Source of the DNA: WRMR01 sp031548645
Lineage (GTDB): Bacteria; Planctomycetota; Planctomycetia; Pirellulales; Thermoguttaceae
Length of the DNA: 10,780 bases
Assembly: GCA_031548645.1 (NCBI GenBank)
Contig: JAVBQX010000003.1
Location: 1-10,780 of the forward strand
Direction of reading: 5' to 3'
The notes beneath the pieces were generated by a model. That model was not told the origin of the DNA. It saw only the letters and a list, made by a program, of their open reading frames with translations, and ran no database searches. The translations under genes and the position numbers were made by a program. Every line of letters begins with the position of its first letter. The first letter of the stretch is position 1. Below are positions 5,825 to 10,780 of this stretch, one piece after another.

Positions 5825-7237
5825 ATGAAAGACGTTATCATCATGGGCGCCGGCCCCGCCGGTTTGGCCGCGGGATATGAACTGGTCAAGCAAGGCGTCA
5901 CACCGACGATTTATGAAATGGACACGCAAGTCGGCGGCATCAGCAAGACGATTCAATACAAGGGCAACTACTTCGACCTCGGCGGACACCGTTTCTTCAC
6001 CAAACTGGATGACGTCAATCAAGTCTGGCGTGAAGTATTGGGGGACAAATTCCTGAAGCGGCCGCGAATGTCGCGCATCTATTACAACAACAAATTTTTC
6101 AACTACCCGCTCACGGCGATGAACGCCCTGATGGGGGTCGGCATTCTCGACACGGCGAAAATTCTCGGCAGTTATTGCTGTGCGAAAATCAGCCCCAGCC
6201 CGAAAGAGGACACCTTCGAGCAATGGGTTTCCAACCGGTTCGGAAAAAAACTGTTTTCGATCTTCTTCAAGACCTACACGGAAAAGGTGTGGGGCATTCC
6301 CTGTTCCGAAATCCAGGCGGAATGGGCCGCCCAGCGGATCAAGGGGCTTTCGCTGTATTCGGCCGTCATGAACGCGCTGTTCAAGCCGAAAAACAACAAG
6401 ATCACCACGCTGATCGACCAGTTCGACTATCCCGAATTCGGTCCCGGCATGATGTACGACGAAATGCGCACAAAGATCGAGCAAAAGCGAGGCACCGTCA
6501 CGACGCAGCGCCGCGTCACGAAGGTTTCGCATGAAAACGGCCGCGTCGTTTCGGTTGAAACGGTCGGCCCGAACGGCGACACGGCGGTTCAGGCGGGAAC
6601 CGATTTCCTTTCGAGCATCCCGCTGACCGAACTGGTGCAGATTCTCGATCCGGCCCCGCCGGAAGAGGTTTTGGCCACCACCCGCAGCCTGAAATACCGG
6701 AGTCTCGTCACGGTCGACATCCTCGTCAACCAGACCGAACTTTTCCCGGACAACTGGATTTACATCCATTCGCCCGAAGTCAAGCTGGGACGCATCCAGA
6801 ATTTCAAAAACTGGAGCCCCTCCATGGTGGCCGACCCGTCGAAGACGACGCTGGGCCTCGAATATTTCTGCAACGAAGGCGACGAATTCTGGAACATGCC
6901 CGACGAAGACATGTTCCGCCTGGCGGCCGACGAGGTTTCGAAGATCAAAATCTGCGAACGCGGAAAAATCGGCGATTACGTGATCGTCCGCGTCCCGAAG
7001 GCCTATCCGGTTTACGACATGGACTACCCGAAGCACCTGAAGACCATCCGCGATTATCTCGGCGGAATCAAAAACCTGCAACCCATCGGTCGTTACGGCA
7101 TGTTCAAATACAACAACATGGACCATTCGATTCTGACGGGACTTTTGGCCGCGCGAAACATCATTGCCGGCGACAACGTCAACGACATCTGGAACGTCAA
7201 CACGGACGACGAATATCACGAAGAAAAACAGAATTGA
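5825..7237 (+). CDS. FAD-dependent oxidoreductase/mutase of the UDP-galactopyranose mutase / protoporphyrinogen oxidase superfamily
   Basis: A 470-residue cytoplasmic flavoprotein. The N-terminus holds the FAD-binding Rossmann motif GAGPAG (residues 8-13). E31 ends the second strand, where it would bind the adenosine ribose, followed by GG at 37-38. The segment FDLGGHRFF (50-58) is typical of this amine-oxidase-like superfamily. The C-terminal GRYGMFKYNNMDHSILTGLLAA, with R423, Y424 and G425, closes the flavin site. The superfamily includes UDP-galactopyranose mutases and protoporphyrinogen oxidases. Since it is surrounded by GtrA and GT-C genes and no heme genes, a sugar-nucleotide or lipid-linked-sugar reaction is more likely than heme synthesis, but that is inference. 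The start is secure: AAGGAG at 5814-5819 lies five bases before ATG. The stop is 46 bases before the first GT-C gene, suggesting one transcript. The open frame on its opposite strand (7219-5795) is a composition shadow. Confidence 0.88.
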   Translation: MKDVIIMGAGPAGLAAGYELVKQGVTPTIYEMDTQVGGISKTIQYKGNYFDLGGHRFFTKLDDVNQVWREVLGDKFLKRPRMSRIYYNNKFFNYPLTAMNALMGVGILDTAKILGSYCCAKISPSPKEDTFEQWVSNRFGKKLFSIFFKTYTEKVWGIPCSEIQAEWAAQRIKGLSLYSAVMNALFKPKNNKITTLIDQFDYPEFGPGMMYDEMRTKIEQKRGTVTTQRRVTKVSHENGRVVSVETVGPNGDTAVQAGTDFLSSIPLTELVQILDPAPPEEVLATTRSLKYRSLVTVDILVNQTELFPDNWIYIHSPEVKLGRIQNFKNWSPSMVADPSKTTLGLEYFCNEGDEFWNMPDEDMFRLAADEVSKIKICERGKIGDYVIVRVPKAYPVYDMDYPKHLKTIRDYLGGIKNLQPIGRYGMFKYNNMDHSILTGLLAARNIIAGDNVNDIWNVNTDDEYHEEKQN

Positions 7238-7253
7238 AGTCGGATCCGCAACG

Positions 7254-7268
7254 ACGCCGCCGCGGCGT
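7254..7268 (+). repeat. GC-rich hairpin between the flavoprotein and the first GT-C gene
   Basis: ACGCCG (7254-7259) and CGGCGT (7263-7268) form a six-pair GC-rich stem with a three-base loop. It lies 17 bases after the flavoprotein stop and 15 bases before the ATG of the next gene. No T run follows, so it is not a canonical terminator. It could slow 3'-end decay or lower translation of the downstream genes. Confidence 0.35.
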
Positions 7269-7283
7269 TATGATCGCTTTGAT

Positions 7284-8753
7284 ATGAACAGCAATACCGA
7301 CGAACAAACACCGGCCTTGACGAAACAGGAAAACGGGAAGCCGACAGAGCGACGGAGAACGTGGATTTTTCAATCCCCGATGTTTTGGGCCATGTTGATC
7401 GCCGCTGTTTTTTGCCTGTTTTTATTCCGATACGGTTATTTTCAACCCCTGGTCGGCGGCGACACGCAGGATTATCTCCTTGCCGCCGACCGATTTTCCT
7501 TCTCCGCCCTGTTGCATGGCGAGGTCGACACGCTGCGACTTCCGGGCTATCCGGCCCTGATTTATCTTTCCCGCGGGTTTTTCGGCCACGACAATGCGTG
7601 TCGCGTCGTCGTCATCGTTCAATATCTCCTTTATTTCCTGTCCATTCCCTGTTTCTGCCGAATCGTCGAGCATTACAAACTGGGCGTGTTGTGTACTTGG
7701 TTTGCCATCGTGTGCTATTCCGTGACACCGACCCTGATCGCCTGGAATCAGATGATTTTGCCGGAATCCCTTTCGATTTCAGCCACGGTGTTTTTCATCT
7801 TCCTGGTTTTCATCTACCTGGAACGTCCGACGTATCTCAAAGCCGCATTGCTGGGAATGTCGGCTTTTTTTCTCGTGATGCTACGCCCCTCCTTCCTGTT
7901 TTTGGTCCCGATGCTGTTCCTGTTCTGGATTCTCGTCACGTGCGTTTTCTTCAAAGGCATTCGCAAGCATCTGGCGGGATTCGGTTGCACGGTCTTGTCG
8001 TTGGCCATGATATTGGGATACTGCCACCTGATTGAGAAAAAATGCGGCGTTTTCAATCTCACCGAAGTGGCGGTTTCCAACCAGTTCCAGATCATCATCC
8101 AGTCGGGGCTTTATAAGAAAGGAAAGGATCGCGACCTGATGGCGAAAATCCAGGATGCGATTGATCGTCATGAGCGTAAAAACGATGACATTTCGCCCGG
8201 CAACGAATGGGTTTATCCCGACGGGCTTTCCGACGAAACATTCCGGAGTTGTTTCTGGCGAATCCGACCGAACGACATGCCTCTTTCGCAGCGTTCCGCG
8301 TTCGTCCGGCAAATCCTGCGCGATCACAGGTGGGAATACATACAATATTCCTTGGGCAAGTTCCTCGGCGTGCGGCACGAGGTGGTCGGTGGCCGCCTGT
8401 CGCCGAAAGTCATCACGTTCGGGCTGATTTATTTCCTGCTTGCCTGCGAGGCCGTGACCATCGCCCTGTCGACCGTTCGCCGGCGCGGCCCGACGCTGTT
8501 ATGTGCGATGATCTGGCTGCTGATCGCCGGTGTCGTTTTCACGACCGTCGTCGGGGCGCAACACACGACCATGTTCGAACTGCCTTCGGAATATTCGCGG
8601 CTGGTCGTTTCCGCCATTCCTTTCGTCATCATACTGATATTCCGATATTTGGACGTGCTATTGTGCTACTGGCGGATGATCGCGAGAAAAACGCCGTCCT
8701 GCGACAACGCGACTTCGGGAGAAAAGGAAGACCATGTCCGCATCACAACATGA
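7284..8753 (+). CDS. GT-C-like multi-spanning membrane glycosyltransferase (first of two paralogs)
   Basis: A 489-residue polytopic membrane protein. After a polar N-terminus of about 30 residues come about ten hydrophobic segments, and a hydrophilic region at roughly residues 260-375 that is probably outside the membrane. The layout and motifs resemble GT-C transferases that use polyprenyl-phosphate sugars. These are an acidic first external loop (GGDTQDYL, D60 and D63), an LPGYP turn (86-90) and an acidic ILPESLS segment (E161). I cannot name the sugar or acceptor. The start at ATG 7284 is chosen because it lies just before the first helix and after the flavoprotein stop. A longer frame from 7164 would overlap that gene by about 70 bases with low-complexity sequence. 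There is no evident Shine-Dalgarno site, so it may depend on coupling to the upstream gene. Its 3' end overlaps the paralogous next gene by 20 bases. Confidence 0.8.
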   Translation: MNSNTDEQTPALTKQENGKPTERRRTWIFQSPMFWAMLIAAVFCLFLFRYGYFQPLVGGDTQDYLLAADRFSFSALLHGEVDTLRLPGYPALIYLSRGFFGHDNACRVVVIVQYLLYFLSIPCFCRIVEHYKLGVLCTWFAIVCYSVTPTLIAWNQMILPESLSISATVFFIFLVFIYLERPTYLKAALLGMSAFFLVMLRPSFLFLVPMLFLFWILVTCVFFKGIRKHLAGFGCTVLSLAMILGYCHLIEKKCGVFNLTEVAVSNQFQIIIQSGLYKKGKDRDLMAKIQDAIDRHERKNDDISPGNEWVYPDGLSDETFRSCFWRIRPNDMPLSQRSAFVRQILRDHRWEYIQYSLGKFLGVRHEVVGGRLSPKVITFGLIYFLLACEAVTIALSTVRRRGPTLLCAMIWLLIAGVVFTTVVGAQHTTMFELPSEYSRLVVSAIPFVIILIFRYLDVLLCYWRMIARKTPSCDNATSGEKEDHVRITT

Positions 8754-10086
8754 CCAGGCGGAATTGACGCAAAAATCGACACAACGCAGAAAACCGTTTT
8801 GGCGCAGTCCCCTGTTCTGGGTCCTGATCGCGGCCCTGTTCTTCCGGGGTTTCGTCGATCCGCAGGGTTGGCTTGACCCCAAACGACATGGCGAACCCAA
8901 CGCGGAAAGCCCCGACGTGCCGTCCTATCTCGAATCCCCGAAACTTGCCGCGGTCGTGTGCTCCGGCGACGTCAACACGGTGCGAACGCCCGTGTATCCG
9001 CTGTTCATCGACCTGCACCGCCGCCTGGTCGGGGAAGACCGGCTATATGAATGGCTCGTTTTCTCACAACGGATGATTTCGCTGATCTCCGTGTTCTTCT
9101 TTTACCGGATCGCCGAACGTTTCCTCCGGCGAAAATCGCTCGTCGCCCTTGCGGCCCTGGCCTATCTCGGGCTCGTGTCGGTCCTGGCGATCAACAATTG
9201 GATTTTGACCGAATCGCTTTCCGTCTCGGCCGTGGTGATCTGGTTTTACTGCGTCGCTGTTTACCTTCAGAAACCGTCCTGCGTCAAGGCGATATTGGTC
9301 GGATTGGGCGTTTTCCTGCTTATCATGCTGCGACCGGCCTTTCTCGGTTTGCTTTTGCTCCTGTTCCTGTTTTGGGGCTTCCGGCTCCTCGTGCGACGGG
9401 GGCATTTCAAAACCGACATGGTCGGCTTGATCACCGCGATCACGGTGCTCGCCCTGATTTTGGCCTACAGTCAGCAGGTGTACCGAAAGACGGGCATTTT
9501 CAACGTCACCGTTTTGGGGGCTTCCAACCGTTATATTTGCGTACTCCAGTCGGGGCTGTTTCAAAAAGACGATTCCCCGGTCGGGCGGCGGATGAAGGCG
9601 GCGCTGGAGGAATACCTTGAAACGTTCCCGGACAAGGCCGACAATCCCGCGCTGTTGAGCGGCCCGAGAAGTTGGACCTATCCCGAAGACCCGATCAATT
9701 TCATTTCGCAATCGGTTCGCGACGACGGCCTGCTGCCGACCGTCAAAGACCGGGCCGATTACGCGAATTCGCTCATCAAGGCCCACAAGACCGATTACGC
9801 CGGATTCGTGTTCGGCAAGTTCCTGCGGCTGAAGCTGTTTTACCCCATATACGCGCTCATCCTGCTGGAAGCCGTTTGGATCCTGATTTTGTGGAGGAAA
9901 ACCGGTACGCTGCCGCAACTGCTTTGCGTGTTCTGGCTCATGATCGCCGGGCTGCTTTTCACAGCCATCGCGGGGGCGCAGGACGAATACCTGCGGCTTT
10001 CGCTGCCCGTGCTGCCTTTCCTGATTCTCATCCCGTTCCAGTGGCTTGATGCCATCACGATAAAAACCAAGCCGGCTTCAGGATGA
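8734..10086 (+). CDS. GT-C-like multi-spanning membrane glycosyltransferase (second paralog)
   Basis: A 450-residue polytopic membrane protein clearly related to the preceding one. Shared landmarks, in the same order, are FW before helix 1, R(T/L)PxYP (RTPVYP, 84-89), ILTESLS (E160 and neighbours), a LRPxFL segment, KTGIFNVT..SN, an IxQSGL-like motif (VLQSGLFQK here), and IAGxxFTxxxGAQ near the C-terminus. D61 in the first loop (SPDVPSYL) is the likely counterpart of the acidic residues in the first copy, but the loop itself differs, so the donor or acceptor may differ too. The last helices are at about 370-388, 395-415 and 424-442. The start is well supported: GGA at 8726-8728 lies five bases before ATG inside the end of the first copy, which suggests translational coupling. 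The stop is 9 bases from the stop of the convergent ZIP gene. Exact substrate unknown. Confidence 0.82.
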   Translation: MSASQHDQAELTQKSTQRRKPFWRSPLFWVLIAALFFRGFVDPQGWLDPKRHGEPNAESPDVPSYLESPKLAAVVCSGDVNTVRTPVYPLFIDLHRRLVGEDRLYEWLVFSQRMISLISVFFFYRIAERFLRRKSLVALAALAYLGLVSVLAINNWILTESLSVSAVVIWFYCVAVYLQKPSCVKAILVGLGVFLLIMLRPAFLGLLLLLFLFWGFRLLVRRGHFKTDMVGLITAITVLALILAYSQQVYRKTGIFNVTVLGASNRYICVLQSGLFQKDDSPVGRRMKAALEEYLETFPDKADNPALLSGPRSWTYPEDPINFISQSVRDDGLLPTVKDRADYANSLIKAHKTDYAGFVFGKFLRLKLFYPIYALILLEAVWILILWRKTGTLPQLLCVFWLMIAGLLFTAIAGAQDEYLRLSLPVLPFLILIPFQWLDAITIKTKPASG

Positions 10087-10095
10087 ATTTCCAGC

Positions 10096-10780
10096 TCAAC
10101 CGAGCGCGACGTCGAGCGTCATCATGACCGCGAATCCGATCATCGCGCCGATCGTGCCCGCGTCGGAATGTTTGACCTCCTGCGAGCTGGGAATCAACTC
10201 TTCGACGACGACGTAAATCATCGCCCCGGCGGCAAACGCGAGGGCGAACGGCAACACGGCCCGCATTTCGATCACGACCAACACGCCGACCAGCGCCGCG
10301 ACCGGTTCGACGAATCCGGACAGTTGGCCGTACCAGAAACACTTCAACGGCGACAGTCCCTCGCGGCGAAGCGGCACGGAAACGGCCATGCCCTCCGGAA
10401 AATTCTGGATCGCGATACCGAACGCCAATGCCATGGCCCCGGCCAACGTGGCGCCGGGCGCGCCGGCTCCCACCGCCCCGAACGCGACGCCGACGGCCAA
10501 TCCTTCGGGGCTGTTGTGCAGCGTGATCGCCCAAACGAGCAGCACGCTGCGCCGCCAGGTGGTCGGCAGCCCCTCGGCGTCCTTGATGTCCAGCCCGGGG
10601 TGCAGGTGTGGCAGCAACTTGTCGAACGTGAAAAGAAAGAGCCCGCCCAACAGGAAACCGACGACCGGCGGAAGCCATTTCCACGCCGCGCCGTATTGTT
10701 CGGCGCTCATGTCGATACTCGGCGCGAGCAGCGACCAGAAACTCGCGGCGATCATGACCCCGGCCGCGAAACCGAGCATC
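10096..10780 (-). CDS. ZIP-family divalent metal transporter, GufA/ZupT-like (5' end outside window)
   Basis: Inner-membrane ZIP transporter, normally importing zinc, iron or other divalent metals into the cytoplasm. The 227 visible residues carry the diagnostic metal-binding helices: HNSPEGLAVG (H88, N89, E92) and the partner QNFPEGMAVSVPL (Q125, N126, E129). GQLSGFVEP (E159) and VVEELIP (E193, E194) follow, as in GufA-type members. A His-containing loop (LLPHLHPGLD) lies between early helices. The ATG at 10779 falls within the conserved MLGFAAGVMIAASFWSLL segment, where relatives usually have an internal methionine preceded by one more helix. I therefore take the true start to be to the right, outside the window. 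The gene converges on the second GT-C gene. With no flanking regulator visible, metal-dependent control cannot be judged. Confidence 0.93.
   Translation of the reverse strand, partial: MLGFAAGVMIAASFWSLLAPSIDMSAEQYGAAWKWLPPVVGFLLGGLFLFTFDKLLPHLHPGLDIKDAEGLPTTWRRSVLLVWAITLHNSPEGLAVGVAFGAVGAGAPGATLAGAMALAFGIAIQNFPEGMAVSVPLRREGLSPLKCFWYGQLSGFVEPVAALVGVLVVIEMRAVLPFALAFAAGAMIYVVVEELIPSSQEVKHSDAGTIGAMIGFAVMMTLDVALG

Noticed and set aside
5795..7219. 474-codon open frame on the minus strand
   Set aside because: It is antisense to the flavoprotein, whose FAD motifs, ribosome-binding site and continuous homology make the plus strand the coding one.
7164..7283. Upstream extension of the first GT-C gene to 7164
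   Set aside because: It overlaps the conserved end of the flavoprotein gene in another frame and encodes Thr/Ser-rich low-complexity sequence unlike a membrane protein N-terminus.
10070..10079. AAGCCGGCTT palindrome at the end of the second GT-C gene
   Set aside because: Too short, has no loop or T run, and lies in coding sequence; not a convincing terminator for the convergent genes.

Overview
The window looks like a chromosomal segment of a bacterium, most probably of the Planctomycetota or a close relative. The main reason is the secreted leucine-rich-repeat lipoprotein, whose opening strand and irregular repeats of about 25 residues match a protein type abundant in that phylum. The mix of genes with clear Shine-Dalgarno sites (the OsmC, flavoprotein and second GT-C genes) and without them (RND pump, GtrA, first GT-C gene) fits this but does not prove it.

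Layout. Bases 1-2575 (minus) are most of a heavy-metal RND efflux pump (CzcA/CusA type), cut by the left edge. Bases 2576-3055 form a long divergent intergenic region. On the minus strand it carries a good promoter, a densely folded stretch and a strong intrinsic terminator with eight Us. This is either an independent small RNA or an attenuating leader of the pump gene, and it is the most unusual part of the window. Bases 3056-4285 (plus) encode the leucine-rich-repeat lipoprotein. Bases 4448-4846 (plus) encode a small OsmC-family peroxide reductase with its own promoter.

Bases 5161-10086 (plus) look like a cell-envelope glycan module. It comprises a GtrA-family four-helix membrane protein, an FAD enzyme of the UDP-galactopyranose mutase / protoporphyrinogen oxidase superfamily, and two tandem paralogous multi-spanning proteins that look like GT-C glycosyltransferases. 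The last three are closely spaced, and the two GT-C genes overlap by 20 bases. A reasonable inference is that a sugar donor is made or changed in the cytoplasm, moved across the membrane on a polyprenyl carrier, and transferred outside by the GT-C proteins. The sugar and acceptor cannot be read from the sequence.

Bases 10096-10780 (minus) are most of a ZIP-family metal transporter, convergent with the GT-C genes (9 bases between stop codons) and cut by the right edge. No insertion sequence, CRISPR array, tRNA, rRNA or phage gene was seen.
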